Below the pieces are notes generated by a model. That model did no database searches and was not told where the DNA came from. It saw only the letters and a list, made by a program, of their open reading frames with translations. Source: DATBJJ01 sp963750915 (GTDB lineage: Bacteria; Acidobacteriota; Vicinamibacteria; Vicinamibacterales; 2-12-FULL-66-21). Taken from it: a stretch of 64,000 nt of DNA. Of the stretch, positions 21,651-31,181 are shown piece by piece. A program made the position numbers and the translations under genes. Positions within the stretch are counted from its first letter, which is position 1. The number at the start of each line of letters is the position of its first letter. The stretch covers positions 124,001 to 188,000 of the forward strand of contig CAVVSF010000012.1 of the NCBI GenBank assembly GCA_963750915.1, in the 5' to 3' direction.

Positions 21651-23312
21651 ATGAACGGCAACACGCCTCCGGCGATCAACGGCGAGACCGAGTCCGCGCT
21701 CTACCTGGGGCTGCCGGAGTCGGCGGCCGAGCACGCGGCGGAAGTCGCGGTGGCGCGGCGGCTGGCCGAGCGCTACCGGCTGGAGTTCGTCGACCTCGCG
21801 ACGTTCAGCATCGACCACGAGCTTTTCCGTTCGATTCCCGCCGACCTGATGCTGCGCTACGGCTTCGTGCCGTATCACCGCGAGGGCTCGACGCTCGTGA
21901 TCGTCGTGTCGGATCCGACCGACCTGCCGCTGATCGACGAGCTGGCGCTGCTGCTGGCGACGCCGATTCGCGTCACGGTCGGAGCGCCCTCGGCGATTCA
22001 GGGCATCCTCAAGAAGAGCGAGAGCTCCACCCGCGTCCTCGAGGAAGCGACCGAGAGCTTCCAGCTCCAGCTGCTGCGGGAGGACGACGCCGGCGACGAT
22101 CAGCTGACGGTCGACCGGCTGACGGCCGACTCCAGCCCGGTCATCCGCCTCGTCGACACCACGATCTACACCGCCATCCAGCGGCGCGCCAGCGACATCC
22201 ACATCGAGACCGGCGACGATGCGGTGCACGTCAAGTACCGCGTCGACGGCGTGCTGCAGCCGGCGATGCGGCCGATCGACAAGCGCTTCCACAGCACGAT
22301 CATCTCGCGCGTTAAGGTCATGGCGGAGCTCGACATCGCCGAGAAGCGGGTGCCGCAGGACGGCCGCTTCAAGCTGCGGCTGCCGGGCAAGACGATTGAC
22401 TTCCGCGTCTCGATCATGCCGAGCGTGCACGGCGAGGACGCCGTCATTCGTATTCTCGACAAGGAATCGATCAGCGAGCAGTTCCATGAGCTGCGCCTCG
22501 ACATCCTCGGCTTCCCGAGCGAGGAGCTGAAGCGCTTCCGCAAGTACATCGCCGAGCCCTACGGCATGGTGCTCGTCACCGGCCCGACCGGCAGCGGCAA
22601 GACGACGACGCTCTATGCCGCGCTGTCGGAGATCAAGACGATCGAGGACAAGATCGTCACGATCGAGGATCCCGTCGAGTACCAGCTGCGCGGCATCACG
22701 CAGATTCCGATCAACGAGAAGAAGGGGCTGACGTTCGCCCGCGGCCTGCGTTCGATCCTGCGCCACGACCCGGACAAGATCATGGTCGGCGAGATCCGCG
22801 ACCCCGAAACCGCGCAGATCGCGATCCAGTCGGCGCTGACCGGCCACCTCGTGTTCACGACGGTCCACGCCAACAACGTCCTCGACGTCCTCGGCCGGTT
22901 CCTGAACATGGGCGTCGAAGCCTACCAGTTCGTCTCGGCGCTGAACTGCGTCCTGGCGCAGCGGCTGGTCCGCAATATCTGCGTCCACTGCAAGCGGCCG
23001 GCGGTGGTGACCCGGGCCCAGCTCGAGGAGTCGGCGCTCGATCCGACGCTCGAGCACAGCGGCCTGTTCTTCGAAGGCGGGGGCTGCATCGAGTGCGGCG
23101 GCACCGGGTTCAAGGGCCGGCACGCGATCTGCGAGCTCCTCGACCTGAGCGACAACATCCGCGAGATGATCCTGGCGCGCCGTCCGAGCTCCGAGATCAA
23201 GAAGGCGGCACGCGACGAAGGCATGCGGTTCCTGCGCGAGTCCGCGGTCGAGCGCGTCCTCAACGGGGCGACGACGCTGCGTGAGATCAACAAGGTAACC
23301 TTCGTCGAATGA
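21651..23312 (+). CDS. Type II secretion/type IV pilus assembly ATPase (GspE/PilB family)
   Basis: 553 residues: an N-terminal GspE/MshE-like domain (1-150), then the hexameric ATPase. Walker A GPTGSGKTTTLYA has Lys317, the Asp box is VTIEDPVEYQL, Walker B is VGEIRDPETAQ and the His box is TGHLVFTTVHANN. A zinc-binding tetracysteine site, CVHCKR and CIECGG, marks an assembly ATPase rather than a PilT-type retraction ATPase. The stop overlaps the next start by 4 nt. No retraction ATPase is present in the window. Confidence 0.96.
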   Translation: MNGNTPPAINGETESALYLGLPESAAEHAAEVAVARRLAERYRLEFVDLATFSIDHELFRSIPADLMLRYGFVPYHREGSTLVIVVSDPTDLPLIDELALLLATPIRVTVGAPSAIQGILKKSESSTRVLEEATESFQLQLLREDDAGDDQLTVDRLTADSSPVIRLVDTTIYTAIQRRASDIHIETGDDAVHVKYRVDGVLQPAMRPIDKRFHSTIISRVKVMAELDIAEKRVPQDGRFKLRLPGKTIDFRVSIMPSVHGEDAVIRILDKESISEQFHELRLDILGFPSEELKRFRKYIAEPYGMVLVTGPTGSGKTTTLYAALSEIKTIEDKIVTIEDPVEYQLRGITQIPINEKKGLTFARGLRSILRHDPDKIMVGEIRDPETAQIAIQSALTGHLVFTTVHANNVLDVLGRFLNMGVEAYQFVSALNCVLAQRLVRNICVHCKRPAVVTRAQLEESALDPTLEHSGLFFEGGGCIECGGTGFKGRHAICELLDLSDNIREMILARRPSSEIKKAARDEGMRFLRESAVERVLNGATTLREINKVTFVE

Positions 23313-24313
23313 GCGCAGACACGAGCCTCCGTACGCGGTCGAGGCGCAGCGCCGGCTTGCTGGCGAGTCCGCCGCCAACCGTGGCGATCGAGATCGCCGC
23401 GACTCACGTCACGGCGCTCGGGCTGTCAGGCGTCAGCCGCGACAGCGTGATTGCCGGCTACGCCGTCGAGCCGCTCACCGCCGGCGTCGTCGTGCCGGCG
23501 CTCAATGCCGCCAACATCGCCGACGAAGCGGCGCTGACGGCCACGATCACAACGGCGCTCGAGAAGGCGGGCGGGCGCGGCAAGCGCGTGGCGCTGGTGC
23601 TGCCGGACACGACCGCGAAGGTGTCGCTCATCCGCTTCGAGAAGATCCCGGCGCGGGTGCAGGATCTCGACCAGTTGATTCGCTGGCAGGTGCGCAAGAC
23701 CGCGCCGTTCCGGGTCGAGGACGCCCAGCTGTCGTGGCAGCCCGGCGCCGGGCTCGAGGGCGGCGGCCGGGAGTTCATCGTCTCGATGGCGCGCCGCGAC
23801 GTGGTCCAGAGCTTCGAGCGCGTCTGTGACGCCGCCGGCGTGCATGCGGGAGTGGTTGACATCGCGAGCTTCAGCCAGATCAACGCCCAGCTCGCGTGCG
23901 GCCTCGACGCCGGCGACTGGCTGCTGGTGCACCTGGCCAGCGACTACGTCACGCTCGCCGTCGTCCGCGGTGAGGACCTGGTGTTCTTCCGCAATCGCGC
24001 CATCGGCGGCGAGCGCGACCTCGCCGATCTCGTCCACCAGACGGCGATGTATCACGAGGATCGGCTCGGCGGCGGCGGCTTCGCTAGGGTCGTGCTCGCC
24101 GGCGCGTCGCTTGCCGGCGTGGAGCAGGCCGAGCGGCTGCGGCGCGGCATCGAGGAGCGGGTCGGCGGCCGCGTCGAGCTGATTGACGTTCGCGCCGCCG
24201 CGGCGATGCGCGACCGGATTACGGCCAGCGCGTCGCTGCTCGACACGCTGGCGGCGCCGGTCGGGATTCTCGTGCGCGAGCGCGCCGTCGCCGGGACCGG
24301 GCGGGTAGCCTGA
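23309..24313 (+). CDS. PilM/GspL-like actin-fold assembly protein
   Basis: 334 residues. PilM-type proteins are cytoplasmic actin-like subunits that bind the PilN N-terminus and link the ATPase to the periplasmic ring. The middle segment KIPARVQDLDQLIRWQVRK followed by TAPFRVEDAQLSW is characteristic, and the C-terminus has ARVVLAGASLAGVEQAERL. The N-terminal phosphate loop (AIEIAATHVTALGLSG) is diverged from the usual GIDIGS form, so nucleotide binding may be weak. ATGA overlaps with gspE upstream and a 1-nt overlap with the PilN-like gene downstream show translational coupling. Confidence 0.85.
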   Translation: MSADTSLRTRSRRSAGLLASPPPTVAIEIAATHVTALGLSGVSRDSVIAGYAVEPLTAGVVVPALNAANIADEAALTATITTALEKAGGRGKRVALVLPDTTAKVSLIRFEKIPARVQDLDQLIRWQVRKTAPFRVEDAQLSWQPGAGLEGGGREFIVSMARRDVVQSFERVCDAAGVHAGVVDIASFSQINAQLACGLDAGDWLLVHLASDYVTLAVVRGEDLVFFRNRAIGGERDLADLVHQTAMYHEDRLGGGGFARVVLAGASLAGVEQAERLRRGIEERVGGRVELIDVRAAAAMRDRITASASLLDTLAAPVGILVRERAVAGTGRVA

Positions 24314-24939
24314 TGCTGCGAACGAACCTGTCGACGCGTCCGTTCTACAACGAACGACTGGTGCACCTGGTGCTGCTGCTGACGGCGGTGCTCGTCGCCG
24401 CCGTCACCGTGCTGAACGTCGTGACCCTGGTCCGGCTCTCGCGGCAGAACACGACGCTCTCCGCCGCGATTCGCGACGACCGGACCGCGGCCGACGACTT
24501 CACGCGCCGCGCCCGCGACACCCGCCAGGGCCTCGACAAGGACCGTTTGATGGTGCTGGCGGCAGCGGCACAGGAAGCCAATGCGCTGATTGACGGGCGG
24601 ACGTTCTCCTGGACCGGGTTTCTCAACCAGATCGAGGCGACGCTGCCGCCGGACGTGATGCTGGCGTCGATTCGGCCCGAGGTCAGCGACGAGGGCACGA
24701 AAATCACCCTCGGCGTCGTGGCCCGGCGCAGCGTCGACATCGACGAGTTCATCGAGAAGCTCGAAGCGACCGGTCAATTCGATCGCGGCCTGCAGCGGCA
24801 GGTGAGCCCCGCGGAAGACGGGCAGGTGCAGGGGACGGTCGACATCCTCTACGTGCCGACGACCGAACCCGGGCCGGAGACGCCGTCGGCACCGGTTGCG
24901 CCGAAGCCGCCGGCGGGCGGCAAGGGAGCGTCGCGATGA
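24313..24939 (+). CDS. PilN-like inner-membrane assembly protein
   Basis: 208 residues: short cytoplasmic N-terminus LRTNLSTRPFYNERLVH, which resembles the PilN motif that binds PilM, one transmembrane segment (about 17-38), a coiled coil, and a periplasmic ferredoxin-like domain. The tail is proline- and alanine-rich. Start and stop overlap the neighbouring genes (TGATG upstream, ATGA downstream). Identification rests on order and architecture more than on strong motifs. Confidence 0.8.
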   Translation: MLRTNLSTRPFYNERLVHLVLLLTAVLVAAVTVLNVVTLVRLSRQNTTLSAAIRDDRTAADDFTRRARDTRQGLDKDRLMVLAAAAQEANALIDGRTFSWTGFLNQIEATLPPDVMLASIRPEVSDEGTKITLGVVARRSVDIDEFIEKLEATGQFDRGLQRQVSPAEDGQVQGTVDILYVPTTEPGPETPSAPVAPKPPAGGKGASR

Positions 24940-25511
24940 GCCTGTTCCGGCGCATCCTGGCCGAGAAGCGCAACCTGATCTATCCCCTGATTGGGGCGCT
25001 GCTGCTCAACGCGGCACTTTACATCGCCGTCGTCTACCCGCTGTCTTTGAAGGTGGCCAACGGCGAGCGCGACGCCAACGCGGCACGGACGGCGCGGGCG
25101 CGGGCCCAGTCGGAGTACGAGCTGGCACGGGCGACGATTCTCGGCAAGGACTCGGCCGATGCCGAGTTGAAGAAGTTCTACGAGGCGGTTCTGCCGCCTG
25201 ACTTCAGCGCGGCGCGGCGGCTGCTGTTTGGCAGCATCGAGAAGGCCGCGGCCGCGGCCGGCGTCAAGCAGGAGAGCGAGACCTACGAGATCAACGAGCC
25301 GCGCCAGAACGTCCTGCACCGGATGACGGCGACCGTCGACGTCGTCGGCGACTATCGCAGCATCCGGCGGTTCATTCACGGGCTCGAGACCGCGCCGGAG
25401 TTCATCGTCGTCGAGAACGTGGCCCTGACGCAGGGCTCGCGCGACCAGCAGAGCCTGAACGTCGTGCTCAAGATCGCGACCTATTTCCGGACGGGGGGCA
25501 ATGGAAACTGA
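24936..25511 (+). CDS. PilO/GspM-like inner-membrane assembly protein
   Basis: 191 residues: cytoplasmic N-terminus, one transmembrane helix (LIYPLIGALLLNAALYIAVV), a coiled coil rich in Ala, Arg and Glu, and a small periplasmic domain with MTATVDVVGDYRSIRRFIHG, which resembles PilO. It should dimerise with the PilN-like protein. It overlaps PilN by 4 nt and the next gene by 11 nt. Confidence 0.8.
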   Translation: MSLFRRILAEKRNLIYPLIGALLLNAALYIAVVYPLSLKVANGERDANAARTARARAQSEYELARATILGKDSADAELKKFYEAVLPPDFSAARRLLFGSIEKAAAAAGVKQESETYEINEPRQNVLHRMTATVDVVGDYRSIRRFIHGLETAPEFIVVENVALTQGSRDQQSLNVVLKIATYFRTGGNGN

Positions 25512-26085
25512 GACGCCGCCGTCCCGGCGCCTCTCCCTTCCGTGGCTGCTGGCGGTCCTCGGGGTGGCGCTCGTGGCGCTGGTCGCGTACTACATGTGGC
25601 CGGAATCGCCCCCCGCGCCGGCGGCGGCGACGACGCCGCGGGCGCAGGCGGCCCGTGGTCGATCGGGCGACAGCGTGACCCCTGAAGATCTCGACGTACG
25701 GATCGAGGCGCTGCAGGCGAAGCGGCCGGATACCGGCGACATCGAGCGGAACCCGTTCCGCTTCCGTCCGCCGCCGGCGCCGCCGCCGCCGCCACCGGTG
25801 AAGATGGTGCCCCAGGCGCCGGCCGGTCCGCCGCCGCCGGCAGCGCCGACGATTCCACCGATTCCGTTGAAGTTCATGGGAACGGTCGAGGGCCCTGGTA
25901 TCAAGCTCGCCGCGTTGACGGATTGCAAGGGGTTCACGTATTCCGGACGCGAGGGAGAAACGATCGACGGCCGCTTCAAGCTGGTTCGGATCCAGACCGA
26001 GACGGTCGTCATGGAATACGTCAATGGCACCGGCCGCACCACCATCACCAAGTCGGGTGAGTGCAGCGCTGCCACGCGAAAGTGA
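25501..26085 (+). CDS. PilP/GspC-like inner-membrane lipoprotein or connector
   Basis: 194 residues: one transmembrane segment (LPWLLAVLGVALVALVAYYM), a proline-rich periplasmic linker that includes a run of prolines, and a small beta domain at the C-terminus (PLKFMGTVEGPGIKLAAL) like the homology region that contacts the secretin N-domain. No lipobox is present, unlike classical PilP. It sits between the PilO-like gene and the secretin, exactly where a PilP or GspC would be. Confidence 0.72.
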   Translation: METETPPSRRLSLPWLLAVLGVALVALVAYYMWPESPPAPAAATTPRAQAARGRSGDSVTPEDLDVRIEALQAKRPDTGDIERNPFRFRPPPAPPPPPPVKMVPQAPAGPPPPAAPTIPPIPLKFMGTVEGPGIKLAALTDCKGFTYSGREGETIDGRFKLVRIQTETVVMEYVNGTGRTTITKSGECSAATRK

Positions 26086-26110
26086 ACGCAAGCTGACTGG
26101 AGCTATCGCA

Positions 26111-28522
26111 GTGAGACGAAAGCTGGTCGCTCTCGTGTTGTTGACCGTGCTGGTGTCCGCGTGCACCGCCGGCCGCGCCTTTCGCAAGGGGCGCGAAGCG
26201 GCGCGGGCCGGCGACTGGGACACCGCCGTGACGGAGTTCACGAACGCGGTGCAGGCCAACCCCGACAGCGCGGAGTACAAGATCGAGCTCGAACGGGCGA
26301 TGCAGAATGCCGGGCGTGAGCACCTGTCCCGCGCCCGCGACCTAGAACAAGCCGGTCAGCTCGACGCGGCGCTGCTCGAGTACAAGGCGGCGACCAAGAT
26401 GGACCCCACCAACCGGCTCGCCGCCGCCCGCGTCGCCGAGCTCGAGCGGACGATCCGGGAGCAGATCGAGAAGTCGCGCCCGCGTCCGCCGATTGACGCG
26501 CTGCGGCAGCAGGCGCGGACCCAGGGCGTCCCGATCCTCAACCCGGCGGACCGGACGCCGCTCAAGTTCAGCTTCAACAACTCGAGCCTGCGCGACATCC
26601 TCAATTTCATCGGCACGACGACCGGCATCAACATCCAGTACGACGCGACGTTCCAGGACCGCGCCTACACGGTGACGCTCGACGGCGTGCCGCTCGAGGA
26701 GGCGCTGCAGCAGATCCTGTCGGTCAACGGCTTCTTCTACAAGGTCATCAACCAGCGCACGATCGTCGTCGCCCCGGACACTCAGGCGATGCACAACAAG
26801 TACGACGACCTCGTCGTCCAGGTGTTCTATCTGTCGCACACCGACGCGACCGAGCTGTCGCAGGTGATCAACCAGATGCTGCGCGTCAGCGGCCAGAACC
26901 TGCCGGCGATCTTCCCGGGCAAGACCTCGAACACGCTGACCGTCCGTGCCACGGCGCCGATCGTCGCCGTGGCCGAGCGCCTGATCCGGGCCCACGACAA
27001 GCCGCGCGCAGAGGTCGTGATCGAGGTGCAGATCCTCGAGGTCAACCGGACCAGGGCGAAGCAGTTCGGCATCAACCTCAGCGACTACGCCCTCGGCCTG
27101 ACGTTCTCGCCCGAGGTCTCGCCGCCGAATACGCCGGGGTCGCCGTCGAACCCGCCGAATCCGCCGCCGTTCAACCTGAATACGATCACGCAGGGCATCA
27201 GCACCTCCGACTTCTATCTCAGCGTCCCGAGCGCGGTGGTCAAGTTCCTCGAGTCCGATTCGAACACCAAGCAGCTCGCCAAGCCGCAGCTGCGCGGCGC
27301 GGAAGGACAGGAGCTGACGCTGAACCTCGGCGACCAGATTCCGATCGTCCAGACCGTGTTCGGAGCTGCGGCCGCCGGCGGCTTCGCCAACATTCCGCAG
27401 TCGTCCTACACCTACAAGGACGTCGGCGTGAACATGGTGATGACGCCGCGCGTCACCTACGAAGGGGAGATCATCCTCGACCTCACCGTCGAGAGCAGCA
27501 ACCTCGGTCCCAACGTCAGCGTCGCCGGCCAGGACGTGCCGTCGTTTGGTTCGCGCCGGGTTCACACGCGGCTGCGGCTGCGTGAGGGCGAGTCGAACCT
27601 GCTCGCCGGCCTGTTGCGCGATGAGCAGCGCCGCGTACTGACGGGGTTGCCCGGCATCATGCGCGTTCCCGGGCTGCGCTCGCTCTTCGGATCCACCGAC
27701 GAACAGATCCAGCAGACCGACATCGTCATGCTGCTGACGCCGCACATCGTCCGGACGCACGAGCTGACGGTCGACGACCTTGCGCCGATCTACATGGGGA
27801 CGACGCAGAACCTCGGGCTGGGCGGGCCGCCGCCGCTCATCCAGGCGCCGCCGGTGGACGAATTGCCGGCAACCGCGGCGCCGCCGACGCCGCAAGGACC
27901 GATCACGACGCCGACGCCGCAGTTCCTGCCGCCGCCGGGTGCGCCGGCCGCTCCCCCGGCGACGACGCCGACAACGCCGGTCATTCCGCCGGTGACGGCT
28001 CTGCCGCCGGCAGTACCGCCGACCGGCGCGCCGGCGACGCCGACGCTGCCGCCGCCGAGAGATCCGACGGCAGCGCCGACGACGCCCCCCGGCACGCCGC
28101 CGGCCGCCAGCGTGGCGCAGGTGTCGGTCACGGCGCCGCAGGAGTTCCGTGTCGCGGGTGGGCCGTACACCGTGCCGCTCGCTGTCGCCAACGCGTCGCG
28201 GCTCTCGACCGTGACCCTGACCGTGACGTTCAACCCGGCCGTGCTCCACGTCCGCAACGTCCAGGAAGGGACATTCCTCAGGCAGGGCGGCGTGACCGCC
28301 ATGTTCACGCCCCGGATCGATAACGCGACGGGCCGGGTCGACATCGTCGTCGTCCGCAGCGGCGATCAGGCCGGGGCATCGGGGTCCGGGCTCATCGGCG
28401 CGCTGATGTTCGACGCCGCCGGGCCGGGGCAGTCGCTGATTCAGGTCAGCGGCGTCGCCAGCAGCCCGGAAGGCACCGCCCTGCCGCTGCAGTTCGCGCC
28501 GGCATCGGTGACGGTCAGGTAA
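26111..28522 (+). CDS. Secretin (PilQ/GspD family) lipoprotein with TPR-like N-terminus and C-terminal cohesin-like domain
   Basis: 803 residues forming the outer-membrane channel. A lipoprotein signal ends LLTVLVSAC, Cys18. A TPR-like region (25-120) is followed by secretin N-domains (LRDILNFIGTTTGINIQYD and TNTLTVRATAPIVAVAERL), the secretin barrel (about 360-560) with LNLGDQIPIVQTVFG and LLAGLLRDEQRRVLTG, a proline-rich linker (590-665) and a cohesin-like domain (670-803) with TVTLTVTFNPAVLHVRNVQE. I start at the GTG at 26111, with GGAG 8 nt upstream and a proper signal peptide; the longer frame upstream lacks one. The C-terminal cohesin-like domain is not part of model secretins and would lie at the cell surface or in the periplasm. 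Confidence 0.93.
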   Translation: MRRKLVALVLLTVLVSACTAGRAFRKGREAARAGDWDTAVTEFTNAVQANPDSAEYKIELERAMQNAGREHLSRARDLEQAGQLDAALLEYKAATKMDPTNRLAAARVAELERTIREQIEKSRPRPPIDALRQQARTQGVPILNPADRTPLKFSFNNSSLRDILNFIGTTTGINIQYDATFQDRAYTVTLDGVPLEEALQQILSVNGFFYKVINQRTIVVAPDTQAMHNKYDDLVVQVFYLSHTDATELSQVINQMLRVSGQNLPAIFPGKTSNTLTVRATAPIVAVAERLIRAHDKPRAEVVIEVQILEVNRTRAKQFGINLSDYALGLTFSPEVSPPNTPGSPSNPPNPPPFNLNTITQGISTSDFYLSVPSAVVKFLESDSNTKQLAKPQLRGAEGQELTLNLGDQIPIVQTVFGAAAAGGFANIPQSSYTYKDVGVNMVMTPRVTYEGEIILDLTVESSNLGPNVSVAGQDVPSFGSRRVHTRLRLREGESNLLAGLLRDEQRRVLTGLPGIMRVPGLRSLFGSTDEQIQQTDIVMLLTPHIVRTHELTVDDLAPIYMGTTQNLGLGGPPPLIQAPPVDELPATAAPPTPQGPITTPTPQFLPPPGAPAAPPATTPTTPVIPPVTALPPAVPPTGAPATPTLPPPRDPTAAPTTPPGTPPAASVAQVSVTAPQEFRVAGGPYTVPLAVANASRLSTVTLTVTFNPAVLHVRNVQEGTFLRQGGVTAMFTPRIDNATGRVDIVVVRSGDQAGASGSGLIGALMFDAAGPGQSLIQVSGVASSPEGTALPLQFAPASVTVR

Positions 28523-28533
28523 GCGGAGGACGC

Positions 28534-29028
28534 ATGCACGCCTGGATTGCGCGCGCACGGCAACGGTCGGAGGGTGGCTTCACCTTCATCGAGCTGCTGA
28601 TCGTGTCGACGATCCTCATCATCCTGGCGTCGGCAGTGATGCCGCTGGCGAAGGTGAACTCGCAGCGGCAGAAGGAGGCGGAGCTGCGTCGCGCCCTGCG
28701 TGAGATGCGGACCGCCATCGACCGCTTCAAGGACTCAGCCGACGCCGGCATGATCAGCGCCTTCGATCTGAAGCCGGGCAGCGAGAACTATCCCGCCGAT
28801 CTCGACACCCTGGTCGAAGGCGTCGCCGTGGTGAACGACGCCACGGGCCGGAAGCTGAAGTTCCTGCGGCGGGTTCCGATGGACCCGTTCACCGGTTCGA
28901 CCGAGTGGGGCCTGCGCAGCTACCAGGATCGCCCGGATTCGCGGTCGTGGGGCGGTCAGAACGTCTACGACATCTACACCAAGGCCGACGGCACCGCGCT
29001 CGACGGCAGCAAGTACCGCGACTGGTAA
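28534..29028 (+). CDS. Type II secretion-like major pseudopilin (GspG-like)
   Basis: 164 residues. The N-terminal GGFTFIELLIVSTILIILAS is a class III prepilin signal, cut after Gly with Glu at position +5 of the mature protein. The C-terminal region (KLKFLRRVPMDPFTGSTEWG) is GspG-like with possible calcium ligands. A GGAGG box 5 nt before the ATG supports the start, 11 nt after the secretin stop. No prepilin peptidase gene is in the window. Confidence 0.92.
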   Translation: MHAWIARARQRSEGGFTFIELLIVSTILIILASAVMPLAKVNSQRQKEAELRRALREMRTAIDRFKDSADAGMISAFDLKPGSENYPADLDTLVEGVAVVNDATGRKLKFLRRVPMDPFTGSTEWGLRSYQDRPDSRSWGGQNVYDIYTKADGTALDGSKYRDW

Positions 29029-29031
29029 ATC

Positions 29032-29464
29032 ATGGCGAGCCATCTCCACGCCCTCACGCATCGCATTCGCCAACGCGGCGTCGCTGGCGGCTTCACCCTC
29101 ATCGAGCTGATGATCGTGATGGCGCTGATCTCGATCCTGGCGACGATGGCGGTCGTGCAGTATCGCAATGGCGTGCGCCGAGCCGAGGAGAGCGTGCTCA
29201 AGACCGACCTCTTCCGCATGCGCGACGCGATCGATCAGGTACTATGCCGACAAGAACAAGTACCCGGCGTCGCTCGAAGCGCTCGTGAGCGACGGCTACC
29301 TGCGGCGCGTCCCTGAAGACCCGATCACGCATACCGCCGATTCGTGGGTGACGGTGGCCGCGGAGGCCGATCCCAGCAACCCCACCGCCGAGCCTGGCAT
29401 CTACGACGTCAAGAGTGGCGCGACGGGCACTGCCCTCGACGGATCGAACTTCTCGGACTGGTAG
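29032..29464 (+). CDS. GspG-like pseudopilin, second copy (frameshifted)
   Basis: Reconstructed at 143 residues; paralogous to the gene before it. The prepilin signal is GGFTLIELMIVMALISILAT. The C-terminus contains SLEALVSDGYLRRVPEDPIT and ends in DGSNFSDW, nearly the same ending as the upstream paralogue (DGSKYRDW). The frame breaks at GG 29238-29239; removing one G gives DAIDQYYADKNKYPA, the normal GspG segment. The ATG is 3 nt after the previous stop. The end of the gene is followed by a short hairpin and a T-rich run. Confidence 0.88.
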
Positions 29465-29823
29465 AGCCGCGGCTCGCGCTCTCTTTTCTCGGGGACGCGG
29501 ATCGACCGAGGTCGCGGAGATTCACGGGACGCGGATTGTACTAGTTGGACAGATCCGGGTTCACGGGATGCGGATCGGACTGATTGGACGGATCGTGTTC
29601 GAACGCCGTGGCTGACGGGCAGACACCCCATCCGGGCGCGCTGCAGGCTGACCAATAACCTGACTTGATCCGTTGAGCCGCGTCCCGCAAGGTCCTGGAT
29701 CCGCGCGGTCCGCGTCGCCCCTCTAATCCGCGTTCGCGGATTTCCCGTATCCCATCCAAGATATCGGCTGACCGGTGCCGCCGCGAGCGTGATTCAGGGG
29801 ATCACGCCCGCGACGGACCGTTG
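29465..29823. repeat. Gene-free interval with imperfect 39-bp repeats and palindromes
   Basis: No gene. Right after the pilin stop a small hairpin (AGAGC with GCTCT) precedes CTTTTCTC and may be a weak terminator. Two imperfect direct repeats start at 29521 and 29560, both TTCACGGGAYGCGGAT followed by a TTGGAC-containing half, period 39; a degenerate third unit starts near 29493. At 29725-29742 is a perfect 8-bp palindrome AATCCGCG with loop TT. The DNA around it (29700-29760) resembles the repeat in reverse orientation. The rest is unremarkable. Confidence 0.6.
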
Positions 29824-31167
29824 TTACTTCTTCACTTCGGCGACGCCGACGACGGCTGCCCGGACGCTGACGCTGCCGAAACCGTCCCCGCTCGGGCCGG
29901 TGGCCTGGAACACGGTTACGAAGATCGTCTTGCTGCCGATCGTGCTCCAGGACACCTGCACCTGGTTGCCGGTGGTCGTCAGCGTCTGCGGCCCGTTGAC
30001 GCCGCTTCCGAAGTTCCACTCGTAGCGGAGGATGCTCGAGGTGTTGCCGGAAACCTGCGCCCGCAGGATGACGTTCTCGTTGATGACCGGCGTCGCGGTC
30101 GACGGCTGGACGATGACCGACGGCGGCTGCGCCGGCAGCACCGTGACGCTGCTCGACACCGACTCGCTGGCGCCGCCCGTGTCCACGGCAGTGGCGGTGA
30201 CGACGAACGTACCCGCCTGTTGGTAGATATGCGACGTCGTCGTCGCGGCGCTGATCGCGCCCAGCGACTGTGACGAGCCGTCGCCCCAGTCGACGCGGAC
30301 GTCGCGGATGTTGGCCTGGGCGTTGATGCCGATTGAGAAGCTGGCCGGCTGACCCGCCGAGACCGATGTCGTCGGCGCCGTCAGCGAGATGCCGGTGCGC
30401 GGATTGAGCGCCACCGTGACGGTCGCGGTCTTGCCCGCGACGTTGGCGGTGACAACCGACTGGCGCGACGTGTTGAGCGTGACGCGAGCGAGGCCGCTGG
30501 CGTCGGTGTTGACCGACCCGGCCGAGAGCGATCCCGCATCCGCGGTGAAGGTGACGGGCACGCCCGGCAGACCCGCGCCGCTGACGTCTTCGACGCGCGC
30601 CGAGATCTCGGAACTGCCGCCGCTTGGCGCCAGGGTCTGCGGATTGGCGCTCAGCAGTATGCGCTCGGCCGCCGCCGTGCCCACCCGCAGGTTTTCGAGC
30701 TTGGCTGACGCGCCGCCGGAAAACGCCGTGATCGTCGCAGTGCCGCTCTGGGTGCCGGCAAGGAACCGGACGCGCACCTGTCCATTATTTGTTCGCGCTT
30801 CGCTTGGCTCGATCCGTCCAATGGTTGTCGTGAACGTGATCAACGTGCCGTTGTGGACCGGCGTGCCGGCGCCAGTCGTCGACGTCGTCGTTGGGGTGGT
30901 CGGCGTCGTCGGCGTCGTCGGCGTCGTTGGCGGCGTGCCGGTAGTCGGAGGTGTCGTGGTGGTGCCGTTCTCGATGGCGGTGGCGACGATCTCGATGTCG
31001 CCGTTCAGCGGCACGGTGCTGGCGGCGGGGAACATCGTGATGACCGTCCCTCCCGGCGCCAGCAGCGGCACCTTGTCGCAGGCAGGAGCGAACGCGATGA
31101 ACGGAAGAAGGGCAAGCAGGACAGCCGCTCGTGAACTGCGGAGATGGTGCCGGTATTGTGCTAGCAT
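29824..31167 (-). CDS. Surface lipoprotein with bacterial Ig-like and PKD domains
   Basis: 447 residues with a signal peptide ending FIAFAPAC (probable lipobox). A Thr/Pro linker of PTT repeats (about residues 70-95) comes early. One or two big-1-type Ig domains follow (TLAPSGGSSEISARVEDVSG, GLPGVPVTFTADAGSL), then PKD domains (RDVRVDWGDGSSQSLG, ILRYEWNFGSGVNG). Such chains are often adhesive or scaffold proteins outside the cell. I take the ATG at 31167 because a promoter, TTGACC-17-TATTAT, ends 14 nt upstream. An ATG at 31194 would put the start inside that promoter. Encoded divergently from the third pseudopilin, within the pilus/secretion region. Confidence 0.82.
   Translation of the reverse strand: MLAQYRHHLRSSRAAVLLALLPFIAFAPACDKVPLLAPGGTVITMFPAASTVPLNGDIEIVATAIENGTTTTPPTTGTPPTTPTTPTTPTTPTTTSTTGAGTPVHNGTLITFTTTIGRIEPSEARTNNGQVRVRFLAGTQSGTATITAFSGGASAKLENLRVGTAAAERILLSANPQTLAPSGGSSEISARVEDVSGAGLPGVPVTFTADAGSLSAGSVNTDASGLARVTLNTSRQSVVTANVAGKTATVTVALNPRTGISLTAPTTSVSAGQPASFSIGINAQANIRDVRVDWGDGSSQSLGAISAATTTSHIYQQAGTFVVTATAVDTGGASESVSSSVTVLPAQPPSVIVQPSTATPVINENVILRAQVSGNTSSILRYEWNFGSGVNGPQTLTTTGNQVQVSWSTIGSKTIFVTVFQATGPSGDGFGSVSVRAAVVGVAEVKK
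30900..30945 (-). repeat. Short tandem repeat encoding a Thr/Pro linker
   Basis: GGCGTCGTC-type 9-bp units in tandem (plus-strand sense) encode repeated Pro-Thr-Thr in the Ig/PKD lipoprotein. The copy number could vary between strains by slippage without changing frame. Confidence 0.6.
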
Positions 31168-31181
31168 AAGAGACGCTAAGG

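Noticed and set aside
26342..28558. 738-residue frame antisense to the secretin
   Set aside because: Shadow of the secretin; composition is not protein-like.
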